From the NCBI GenBank assembly GCA_004298725.1, contig SCQA01000183.1, forward strand, positions 1 to 8,513: a stretch of DNA of 8,513 bases, read 5' to 3'. The stretch comes from a bacterium (lineage in GTDB: Bacteria > Desulfobacterota > GWC2-55-46). The notes under the pieces are model-generated. The model worked only from the letters and a program-made list of their open reading frames with translations. It had not been told where the DNA came from and did not search any database. Shown here in pieces: positions 1 to 6,308 of the stretch (the first letter of the stretch is position 1; the number at the start of each line of letters is the position of its first letter). The translations under genes and the position numbers were made by a program.

Positions 1-154
1 CCAGATATAAACGCTCATGGACGATAAAAACACGCTGGAATTACTACGCGCACAGAGCGATTATTCTGGCCAGCGCTTTGTTTTAATGTGTCTTAAACAG
101 AATAAATCAGAGCTTGCTTAAGCGGCTAAGACGATATTTTTGCGCTTTACGCCT
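1..154. other. Left-edge stretch with no supportable gene
   Basis: This segment lies downstream of the HD-GYP gene stop codon. No frame gives a convincing protein: frame 1 stops at 25-27, frame 3 is open from the window edge to a stop at 84-86, and frame 2 has a 34-codon ATG ORF at 17-121 without a Shine-Dalgarno sequence. Any of these could be the tail of a plus-strand gene converging on the HD-GYP gene, but there is too little sequence to tell. Short palindromes are present (CTGGCCAG at 66-73, GCTTAAGC near 116-123), but I see no GC-rich stem followed by a T-run on either strand, so no terminator is called. Confidence 0.5.
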
Positions 155-1507
155 CTACGCCGGCGCTGACGAAAGCTCGGCTTCGTTTTCAAGAAACTGC
201 GCGAGATTTATCGGCAGTGTGGCAGGGTTTACGGTGGAGACTATGGCGTTGGCTGTTCCGGTGGACGTGGAAAGGTCCATTTCAAGAGGCGGGTATACGG
301 CCTTGCCGTCCTCGCCGAATATTATTTTTATGCTCGGAGTGAAAGGCGTGGCGTGGTTAAGTTTAGTGACAACGCCGATTTGATTGGTGGAGAGCCTTAT
401 AAGCGTGCCTACCGGGTATAGTCCGATCATGTTTACAAAAGATTTGAGGGTTTCAGGGTTAAAGTGCCTGCCGGAGAGGTTAGTCATAATCTTTAACGCC
501 TCCACCGGGTTGTGCGGTTGCTGATAAACGCGCAGAGTAGTTAACGCGTCGTACGCGTCGCAAATGGTTATTATCTGGCTGAACGGGTGGAGTGTATCCT
601 TTGTTGTAGGGTAGCCGGAGCGGTCATAGCGTATATGGTGTTCAAACACAAGCCTACCGACCATTTCAACCATGTTCGTCATGCGGTTGACGATGCTGGA
701 GCCGAGCACGGGGTGTTGTTTCAGTTTTTCCCATTCTTCAGAGCTTAATCCGCCGGGCTTTCTTATTATGTCTTCCGATACGCCGGTTTTGCCTATGTCG
801 TGCAAAAGCCCGGCAACTCCTATGGCGTGCATTTCCATCTTATCAAGCTTCATTGCTTTGGCAAGGGAAAGACACAAGATGGATACGTTCACGCAGTGGT
901 TGTAAAGGTAGTTGTCGTAGTTTTTTATCAGCGTCAGGCCGAGCATGGCGTTAGGGTCTGAAAAGACGGATTCGGAGAGTTCTTCAACAACGGCCTTTAC
1001 AGGCTCGGAGCGCGGAATCTTGCCCATCCGTACTTCGCCCATAACGTTTTGCACGGTTTCAACCGCGCCTTTATATATTTCCGCTATGCTTTTTTTGCCG
1101 AGCGGTATTGATTTCAGCGTGATGTGAACTACGCCCTTTGAATACAGTTCTTTTTGTAGGTCGCTTCCCTGAAGCAACGGGCCGGAGAGAATGTCGAAGA
1201 GGACGCCAAGTTCTTTATCTGTTATCCCTTTTTCAAAGATTATGGCGTTGACGTTTTTTTCCGTCATGAATTTGAAGACTTCGGGGTAGAGCTTTTCAGT
1301 TTCAGGTATAAGGGTTTCTTCAAGTACTATAGTTTCATTCATCAGGCCGATGGCGAAAGTATTTTTTACTTTGATGGCGTCGGAGATCAGCGCGGAGGCT
1401 TTCCTTACCGGCAAAGTAATGGACGGGTGTCCGGCCGGGTAGAGTTTTTTAGCTTTCAGGCCGGCGTTTACGTTTTTAAGTATCTCTTCGGCATTTATTT
1501 CAGGCAT
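155..1507 (-). CDS. HD-GYP domain protein, putative cyclic-di-GMP phosphodiesterase, with N-terminal YPxGHP domain
   Basis: A 450-residue cytoplasmic protein with no signal peptide or membrane segment. Residues about 1-135 form an N-terminal domain with a YPAGHP motif at 23-28. Residues about 190-370 are an HD-GYP domain, a family that hydrolyses the second messenger cyclic di-GMP to pGpG or GMP. Visible metal-site residues are H204, the HDIGK motif with H236/D237 and K240, H265 in KQHP, the pair H290/H291, GYP at 298-300 and D317 in CDAYDA. The segment after HH reads IRYDRSGYP, so the usual Glu of HHE is Ile and the usual DG is DR. Residue 200, four before H204, is Tyr; the position that supplies an extra Glu ligand in trinuclear members therefore appears not to be acidic, suggesting a two-metal site. 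A typical post-domain motif (YPVGTLIRL, 364-372) follows, then a low-complexity Ser/Thr/Ala tail. The ATG has a weak AAGGG ten bases upstream (1518-1522). It is the second gene after the HEAT-repeat gene, 50 bases away, probably co-transcribed. Family is certain, enzymatic activity is inferred. Confidence 0.93.
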   Translation of the reverse strand: MPEINAEEILKNVNAGLKAKKLYPAGHPSITLPVRKASALISDAIKVKNTFAIGLMNETIVLEETLIPETEKLYPEVFKFMTEKNVNAIIFEKGITDKELGVLFDILSGPLLQGSDLQKELYSKGVVHITLKSIPLGKKSIAEIYKGAVETVQNVMGEVRMGKIPRSEPVKAVVEELSESVFSDPNAMLGLTLIKNYDNYLYNHCVNVSILCLSLAKAMKLDKMEMHAIGVAGLLHDIGKTGVSEDIIRKPGGLSSEEWEKLKQHPVLGSSIVNRMTNMVEMVGRLVFEHHIRYDRSGYPTTKDTLHPFSQIITICDAYDALTTLRVYQQPHNPVEALKIMTNLSGRHFNPETLKSFVNMIGLYPVGTLIRLSTNQIGVVTKLNHATPFTPSIKIIFGEDGKAVYPPLEMDLSTSTGTANAIVSTVNPATLPINLAQFLENEAELSSAPA

Positions 1508-1557
1508 GGCGCTTATACCCTTGTCTGGGGTTTTATGTGCGGCGGATTCTTTTGCCG

Positions 1558-3171
1558 TTACCGTTGCGTGCCGGCAGGCGCGTTTGCCGCGTTACTGCCG
1601 TCGAGTATCCGTTTGCAGGTTTTGTAGAGGTCGCCCTCCGAGTCTTTGTACGCTTCGCGTATTTCTTGCATGGCCTCGTTGCCGCCTATTAAAAAGAGGG
1701 AGTTTGCGGCAAGCGCCCTGAATTCCTCATTTGTTTTTTTCCCGAACCACGCTTTTTTTGACAGTATCTTCGTAAGCACCGGCACGGCCTTTTTATCGCC
1801 AATCAGGCCAAGCGCTTTTATGGCTTCTTTTTTCGGCTCCTGATTGTTGGCGAAGCGTTCCCATCTTACCGCGACTTTTCCTATCGCGTCAATGGCCGAG
1901 GCTTCCTTCAGCACGCCAAGCGAAATTACGCTGAAGGCGACTATTCCCGGATCGTCGCTTTCAAGCGCGTTTATAAGAAGTTCCGTGGCGCGCTGGGAAG
2001 GAAGCCTTGAAAGGCTTTTCAGCACCTCTCTTTTTACTTTTACGTTGGAATGATCATAAGTGTTTATGAGAGTGTTAATGCTTTCCGGGTTGGCCAAAGC
2101 GCCGAGAAGCGCCACCATCTGGCGCACTACGAACCATTGGGGGTCTTTCAGACGCCGTTCCAGGAGCGGGGTTATGGAGTTTCCGAAACGGACTATGACG
2201 TTGAATATGATGCGCCTTGTCTGGGCGTCGGAGGAGTGCATAAGCGCTTCAAGCAGAAGCTCCACGGCGCTTTCTTTGCCGCGAAGAAGCATCTGTTCTA
2301 TCGCAAGTCGGTTCGGTTCGTTTTTGTTGGCGAGTTTTTTGACAAGGTAGCCAAGCGTGTCGGTATCGGACATCATCTCGTTAAGCCTGCTACCGGACGT
2401 TTCTTTTATGCCTTCCGAGCGGCGCGCGTCTGGTTCGGCGTTGGCCGTAAGCACAACCAGCGCAGGGAATATCTCGTCAAACTTTTTTTCAGCGGTGAGA
2501 AGGTCGGTTTTATCTTTTATGCGCATGACGAGGTCGCTGTATATCAGGTCGTCTGTTTCATTCTTCAGCCGTTCAGTAAGTTCGCTGAGCGCTTCTTCCT
2601 GTTCCTCTGCCGTGGCTTTTTTAGGCTCTTCGATTTTGTCGGCTTGTTTTTGTGAAGAGCCTGGGTTTTCGTCGGTGAACTCGAGCACGGACGATATTTC
2701 CTCATCGAACTTCTTCTCTTCAAGCTCTTTTTTTATTCGTATGAGGTCTTCATAACGCATTTCGTTAAGAAGTATGCCTTTCGAGTCCATTTCAGCGAGC
2801 ATTTCCTCAGGGCCGCCTTTGGCCAGCAGTTCGTCGGGTTCAAGCATTAGTATTTCAAGGAGTATTTTGAGGTCGCTCTGAACAAGTTGCGGGGCGAAGG
2901 TAATTTCTTTAATGCGCCGGTAAAGGAATTTTTTTGAGAAGACCGCGAGTTCAAGGCTTCCCGATGCCACTATAACCCTGTTGACGTAAAAACCCTTTTG
3001 GTCGAGCTTGAATTTTATTTCTCCGTTTTCATCAACGGATTTTCTTAAAAGAACAAAGCATTTGGATAGAATCGCGTTGAGGTTAGGATGCCCCACAGGG
3101 TAGAAATTATGCATCTTGACAGCTTTATTAAGTTCAATTAGTATGGTGCTGTAAATTGCCGGGTCAGTCAT
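1558..3171 (-). CDS. HEAT-repeat protein with N-terminal YPxGHP domain
   Basis: A 537-residue soluble protein without signal peptide. Residues about 1-140 form a domain with FYPVGHP at 23-29 that aligns by eye with the start of the neighbouring HD-GYP protein, including a central F/E-rich strand region, an LxxLLEIL-type helix and a KGI segment at 131-133. Residues about 145-205 are a highly charged Glu/Lys/Gln-rich linker, probably helical or disordered. From about 270 to 515 there are alpha-helical pairs typical of HEAT repeats (for example LKDPQWFVVRQMVALLGAL, VKVKREVLKSLSRL, EAIKALGLIGDKKAVPVLTKIL), which form a solenoid used for protein-protein contacts. No catalytic motif is visible. The ATG at 3171 has an A-rich leader but no Shine-Dalgarno sequence; the strong match of residues 1-30 with the partner protein supports this start. 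It is the promoter-proximal gene of the pair. Its role is unknown; a scaffolding or regulatory function tied to the HD-GYP partner is an inference from adjacency and the shared domain. Confidence 0.9.
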   Translation of the reverse strand: MTDPAIYSTILIELNKAVKMHNFYPVGHPNLNAILSKCFVLLRKSVDENGEIKFKLDQKGFYVNRVIVASGSLELAVFSKKFLYRRIKEITFAPQLVQSDLKILLEILMLEPDELLAKGGPEEMLAEMDSKGILLNEMRYEDLIRIKKELEEKKFDEEISSVLEFTDENPGSSQKQADKIEEPKKATAEEQEEALSELTERLKNETDDLIYSDLVMRIKDKTDLLTAEKKFDEIFPALVVLTANAEPDARRSEGIKETSGSRLNEMMSDTDTLGYLVKKLANKNEPNRLAIEQMLLRGKESAVELLLEALMHSSDAQTRRIIFNVIVRFGNSITPLLERRLKDPQWFVVRQMVALLGALANPESINTLINTYDHSNVKVKREVLKSLSRLPSQRATELLINALESDDPGIVAFSVISLGVLKEASAIDAIGKVAVRWERFANNQEPKKEAIKALGLIGDKKAVPVLTKILSKKAWFGKKTNEEFRALAANSLFLIGGNEAMQEIREAYKDSEGDLYKTCKRILDGSNAANAPAGTQR

Positions 3172-3184
3172 TTTTTTGTTTTCG

Positions 3185-3207
3185 CGGGGCTTCAGCGGTT
3201 TGCCCCG
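3185..3207 (-). promoter_or_regulatory. Stem-loop in the 5' leader of the HEAT-repeat gene
   Basis: CGGGGC at 3202-3207 (read on the minus strand) pairs with GCCCCG at 3185-3190, six GC pairs around an 11-base loop. It lies between the predicted transcription start (about 3245) and the ATG at 3171, ending 13 bases before the start codon, which otherwise has only an A-rich sequence. It could affect translation initiation or mRNA stability. It is not followed by a T-run on the minus strand, so it is not a terminator for that strand. Too small to be a known cyclic-di-GMP riboswitch. Confidence 0.4.
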
Positions 3208-3251
3208 ATGTTTTTAAACGTTAAGTTATCTATCTGATTATACTGTTATTT

Positions 3252-3279
3252 ATAATAACAAAAAGATGCCGTTTGTCAA
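3252..3279 (-). promoter_or_regulatory. Sigma-70-like promoter for the HEAT/HD-GYP operon
   Basis: On the minus strand a perfect TTGACA -35 box (3279 down to 3274) is followed after 16 bases by TATTAT (3257 down to 3252), a five-of-six match to the -10 consensus. Transcription would start near 3245, giving a leader of about 74 bases before the ATG at 3171. No equally good promoter is seen on the plus strand for radA, although TATACT (3239-3244) and TATAAT (3251-3256) occur in the same AT-rich stretch without a good -35. Confidence 0.65.
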
Positions 3280-3378
3280 CATGTATGGGGTTTTAGCCTG
3301 ATGGCTTCCAGATGTGTTTCTTTCTGATGGCCGGTTTTTTCCGTTCCTCTCGAATGTCCTTTTGGGGTAATATCAATT

Positions 3379-4752
3379 ATGGTTAAGCTCAAAACTATCT
3401 ACTCATGCCAGTCGTGCGGCAACACTTCGCACAAATGGCTCGGCAAGTGCCCTGATTGCGGGGCGTGGAACTCTTTTTTGGAGGATAGGTCCGTTGTGTC
3501 AGCTAAAAAAACCGGGCGTGGACGCACTGCCTCTGCCGAAGGCGAACCGGAGCCTATATCAAAGCTGTCAACAGGCGACGAGCAAAGAGTTAGGACTGGC
3601 ATTACGGAGTTTGACCGCGTTCTGGGAGGCGGCGTTGTGCACGGTTCCGCCGTGCTTATAGGCGGAGACCCGGGCATAGGCAAGTCAACGCTTCTTTTGC
3701 AGGCTATGGGTTCTTTCGCGGCTTTGGGGCGTAAGGTGCTTTATGTTTCAGGGGAAGAATCGTTAAGGCAGATACGGCTGAGGGGCGAAAGGCTTAACGT
3801 GCTTACCGAAAACCTATTGGTTTACGCCGAGACGTCGCTTGAGGCCGTGCTGGACACTCTTTTAAGGCTCAAGCCGGACGTCGTTGTCATAGATTCCGTG
3901 CAGACACTTTCAACAGACACGCTGGAGTCGTCGCCCGGAACGCTCAGTCAGGTCAAGGAAGTGGCGGCACAGCTTATAACCTACGCTAAAAAGAGCGACG
4001 CGGCGTTATTTCTTGTGGGGCATGTTACTAAAGACGGCTACATCGCGGGACCGAAGATACTTGAGCATATGGTGGATACGGTGCTTTATTTTGAGGGCGA
4101 CAGGGGGCATCACTTCAGGGTGTTAAGGGCCGCTAAGAACAGGTTTGGCTCGGCAATGGAAATAGGCATGTTTGAAATGCTGGAGTCCGGCCTTGGCGAG
4201 GTGTTGAACCCGTCTGAAATGCTTCTTGCCGAACGTCCTGAGGGGGCGTCCGGCTCGGCCGTAACGTCGAGCCTTGAGGGCACAAGGACGGTGCTTGTAG
4301 AGGTTCAGTCGCTTGTGTGCCGCACCATATTCGGCATACCGAGGCGCACAGTTACCGGAGTTGATTACAACAGGGTAATGCTTCTTGCCGCGGTGCTTGA
4401 AAAGAAGGCCGGCATTTCGCTTGCAAACCACGACATTTTTATAAAGGTGGCCGGCGGCATACGGCTTGACGAACCGGCGGTTGACCTTGGCGTTATAGTA
4501 AGCCTCGCGTCCAATTTTCTTGATAAACCGGTTGACCCGAAGATAATAGTATTCGGCGAGGTGGGGCTTGCCGGAGAGGTAAGGGGCGTGAGTCAGGCGG
4601 AGCAGAGAGTAAAGGAGGCGGACAAGCTCGGCTTTAAGGCCTGCGTAATGCCGAGAGACAATCTTAAGAGGATAACAAAACCCATCGGCAAGATTCGGCT
4701 TATAGGCGTAGCTTCTGTCAAGGAGGCATTAGCGGCGCTATTTAAAAGCTGA
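3379..4752 (+). CDS. radA: DNA repair/recombination ATPase RadA (Sms)
   Basis: A 457-residue protein of normal length for RadA, which acts in the cytoplasm with RecA to drive branch migration of recombination intermediates. An N-terminal four-cysteine zinc finger (C10, C13, C24, C27, in a CQSCG...CPDCG arrangement) is followed by a RecA-like ATPase core: Walker A GGDPGIGKST at 95-104, Walker B hydrophobic strand VVVIDS at 168-173, and the RadA-specific KNRFG motif at 253-257. The C-terminal part from about 285 is the Lon-protease-like domain that RadA uses for hexamer assembly and DNA binding; it is not expected to be a protease. The start matches the family well (KTIYxCQSCG beginning at residue 5); a GGGG run at 3364-3367 ends 11 bases before the ATG and is a weak ribosome site. 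It is transcribed away from the HEAT/HD-GYP operon and lies 60 bases before the CtpA-type protease gene. No unusual residues noticed. Confidence 0.97.
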   Translation: MVKLKTIYSCQSCGNTSHKWLGKCPDCGAWNSFLEDRSVVSAKKTGRGRTASAEGEPEPISKLSTGDEQRVRTGITEFDRVLGGGVVHGSAVLIGGDPGIGKSTLLLQAMGSFAALGRKVLYVSGEESLRQIRLRGERLNVLTENLLVYAETSLEAVLDTLLRLKPDVVVIDSVQTLSTDTLESSPGTLSQVKEVAAQLITYAKKSDAALFLVGHVTKDGYIAGPKILEHMVDTVLYFEGDRGHHFRVLRAAKNRFGSAMEIGMFEMLESGLGEVLNPSEMLLAERPEGASGSAVTSSLEGTRTVLVEVQSLVCRTIFGIPRRTVTGVDYNRVMLLAAVLEKKAGISLANHDIFIKVAGGIRLDEPAVDLGVIVSLASNFLDKPVDPKIIVFGEVGLAGEVRGVSQAEQRVKEADKLGFKACVMPRDNLKRITKPIGKIRLIGVASVKEALAALFKS

Positions 4753-4756
4753 AGGC

Positions 4757-4784
4757 GGTGAATAGTGAAAAGTGAATGGTGAAG
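4757..4784 (+). repeat. Four tandem copies of a 7-base repeat (consensus RGTGAAW)
   Basis: Directly after the radA stop codon, four 7-base units run head to tail: GGTGAAT, AGTGAAA, AGTGAAT and GGTGAAG. All keep the GTGAA core. Read on the other strand they create a spurious reading frame with the motif HSLFTIH, a pattern that turns up as misannotated protein in many unrelated genomes. The array occupies about half of the gap between radA and the protease gene. No function is evident. Confidence 0.75.
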
Positions 4785-4791
4785 TAGCATA

Positions 4792-4808
4792 AGGTTTTTT
4801 AACAACCT
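4792..4808 (+). other. Small AT-rich hairpin just before the protease start
   Basis: AGGTT (4792-4796) can pair with AACCT (4804-4808) around a 7-base loop. The stem is short and ends four bases before the protease ATG at 4813. It occupies the place where a Shine-Dalgarno sequence would be expected, and none is visible there. It is too weak for a confident terminator or regulator call. Confidence 0.25.
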
Positions 4809-4812
4809 GCCA

Positions 4813-6201
4813 ATGAAAAAAACGTTTTCTACAAAAAAGTTCCTGCGCTTTGTCCTAACGGCGGCACTCGCCTGCGCCGTATTCGTTGCCGAGGCTACTG
4901 CAAAAGAGGGGCACGCCCTTGTTGACGAGGTTTTTACTCTGATACTTGATAATTACGTTGACGAGTTGCCGCCGTCAACGCTTGCCGACGGTGCGCTTAG
5001 CGGGGTGGAAGAAGAGCTAAAGGCCGTTGGAAAATATTATAAGCCCATGCCAACGCTTTCTTCCGACAAGGGCTTGTCAAGCGCGGACAGGAACAAGGCG
5101 CTTGAGGCGATAGACGCCGTGTTTGAGGGCATCTCATTAGGCGAAAAGGCGGGGCTTGAAGAGGCGGCTCTGCGCGGCATGTTCAAAAAACTTGATCAGC
5201 ATTCTTTATACCTTGATACCGCCGCGTACAAAGACATTCAGGCCGAGACAAGGGGCGAGTTTGTCGGCATAGGCCTGCAGTTGGCGCTTAAACACGGAGA
5301 GCTTTCCGTTATATCCGCCATAGAAGACACGCCTGCTTACAGGGCCGGGCTAAAAGCCGGAGACAAGCTTATTACCATAGACGGAGTTTCTTCAAAGAGC
5401 ATGTCGGTAGCCGATGCCATAAAGCATATAAGGGGTATAAAAGGCACTGTAGTAACGCTTGACGCGCGAAGAAGCGGCGTTGACCGCACGCTTGAGTTTA
5501 AAATAACGCGCGAGCAGATTAAAATAAAGAGCGTAAAATCAAGACCTCTTGAAGGCGGCATAGGGTACCTGCGCGTAAGCCAGTTTCAGGAGAACACGGC
5601 AGAGGAAGTCTCCGCCGCGCTTGTAAAACTCGGCTCAAGGGATAATAAGCTAAATGGCCTTATTCTTGATTTAAGAAACAACCCGGGCGGGCTTTTGTTG
5701 TCCGCGGTTGACGTTGCCGACGAGTTCATTGACGCCGGAACAATAGTGTATTTAAAGGGCAGAACCGTTGACGCCAATGCAAGGTTTGAGTCAAAGTCAA
5801 CGCGCCCGCGCCCGTATTATCCTATTGCCGTGCTTGTAAATGAAGGAAGCGCCAGCGCCGCGGAGGTTGTAGCCGGAGCGCTTCAGGATTTAAACCGAGG
5901 CGTGCTAATCGGGAACGGCACGTTTGGCAAGGGTACCGTGCAGACGCTTTTTCCGCTTAAAAACAACAACGGCGCAAGGCTTACAACCGCGCGGTATCAC
6001 TTTTCCTCAGGAAGGGCCGTAAGCGGCGGGCTTACGCCGGACGCTAAAGTTGAGGAGAAAGAAGGCGTTGACAGGCCGCTTGAAATTGCGCGCCGCGCCC
6101 TTGAGAACGCGCTTGGCGATAAGAGCGCCCGGCCAATAGATGTTTTAAAAAAGGCCGCTGAGCTTCTTAGCTTAAATCCCGCGCCGGATTTAAAACATTA
6201 G
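4813..6201 (+). CDS. ctpA: S41-family C-terminal processing peptidase (CtpA type)
   Basis: A 462-residue exported serine protease of the CtpA/Prc family, which trims or degrades periplasmic proteins from their C-termini. Residues 1-30 are a Sec signal peptide (basic start, hydrophobic 11-25, ATA cleavage-like end). A helical region with LDQHSLYL at 127-134 precedes a PDZ domain at about 145-235 (GIGLQL, AGLKAGDKLITIDG). The S41 catalytic domain follows: GYLRVSQF at 251-258, LDLRNNPGG at 285-293, S348 within EGSASAAE, K373 in FGKG and Q377. The 25-residue spacing of S348 to K373 and the Gln four residues later fit the Ser/Lys/Gln arrangement of characterised CtpB-type enzymes, so activity is expected. 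The N-terminal helical region is longer than usual, with about 50 extra residues that look like a second copy of the LxxGALxG helix. No Shine-Dalgarno sequence precedes the ATG, but the signal peptide fixes the start. Possibly co-transcribed with radA. Confidence 0.94.
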   Translation: MKKTFSTKKFLRFVLTAALACAVFVAEATAKEGHALVDEVFTLILDNYVDELPPSTLADGALSGVEEELKAVGKYYKPMPTLSSDKGLSSADRNKALEAIDAVFEGISLGEKAGLEEAALRGMFKKLDQHSLYLDTAAYKDIQAETRGEFVGIGLQLALKHGELSVISAIEDTPAYRAGLKAGDKLITIDGVSSKSMSVADAIKHIRGIKGTVVTLDARRSGVDRTLEFKITREQIKIKSVKSRPLEGGIGYLRVSQFQENTAEEVSAALVKLGSRDNKLNGLILDLRNNPGGLLLSAVDVADEFIDAGTIVYLKGRTVDANARFESKSTRPRPYYPIAVLVNEGSASAAEVVAGALQDLNRGVLIGNGTFGKGTVQTLFPLKNNNGARLTTARYHFSSGRAVSGGLTPDAKVEEKEGVDRPLEIARRALENALGDKSARPIDVLKKAAELLSLNPAPDLKH

Positions 6202-6230
6202 CAGGCTTAATAAAACTTCCTTTAACATCT

Positions 6231-6246
6231 CTTTTTTGTAAAAAAG
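6231..6246. other. AT-only inverted repeat downstream of the protease gene
   Basis: CTTTTTT and AAAAAAG face each other around GT. It lies 30 bases after the protease stop codon. The stem has only one GC pair at its base, so it is a poor intrinsic terminator by itself, although either strand would give a U-run. It may simply be part of the AT-rich upstream element of the promoter at 6285-6293. Confidence 0.25.
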
Positions 6247-6284
6247 TGGCGAATTTTTTACGCTTTTTAATGTGCCTTCGGTTC

Positions 6285-6293
6285 TGGTATAAT
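6285..6293 (+). promoter_or_regulatory. Extended -10 promoter element for the TPR-hydrolase gene
   Basis: TGGTATAAT is a perfect extended -10 box (TGnTATAAT). The -35 region 17-18 bases upstream (around 6264-6270) is a T-rich stretch, only about three of six matches to TTGACA; extended -10 promoters tolerate this. Transcription would start near 6300, only about nine bases before the ATG at 6309, giving an almost leaderless mRNA. Confidence 0.55.
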
Positions 6294-6308
6294 AGCCGTA
6301 CAAAACAA

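Noticed and set aside
17..121. 34-codon plus-strand ORF at the left edge
   Set aside because: No Shine-Dalgarno sequence, no recognisable motif, and comparable open stretches occur in another frame of the same segment.
2050..2655. 201-codon plus-strand ORF opposite the HEAT-repeat gene
   Set aside because: It is fully antisense to a well-supported gene, its composition (Phe, Val, Arg, His rich) is that of a shadow frame, and it has no recognisable motif or ribosome site.
3172..3250. Cyclic-di-GMP riboswitch in the leader of the HEAT/HD-GYP operon
   Set aside because: The leader is only about 74 bases and shows a single simple stem, without the paired helices and conserved loop sequences of GEMM riboswitches.
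4123..4431. 102-codon minus-strand ORF inside radA
   Set aside because: Antisense shadow of radA, rich in Lys, His and Arg with no domain pattern.
4593..4805. Minus-strand ORF containing the HSLFTIH motif
   Set aside because: The motif comes from the 7-base tandem repeat after radA, and the rest is antisense to radA.
6246..6308. GTG start giving a 547-residue form of the TPR-hydrolase protein
   Set aside because: A strong extended -10 element lies within this stretch, and the signal peptide is better placed from ATG 6309.
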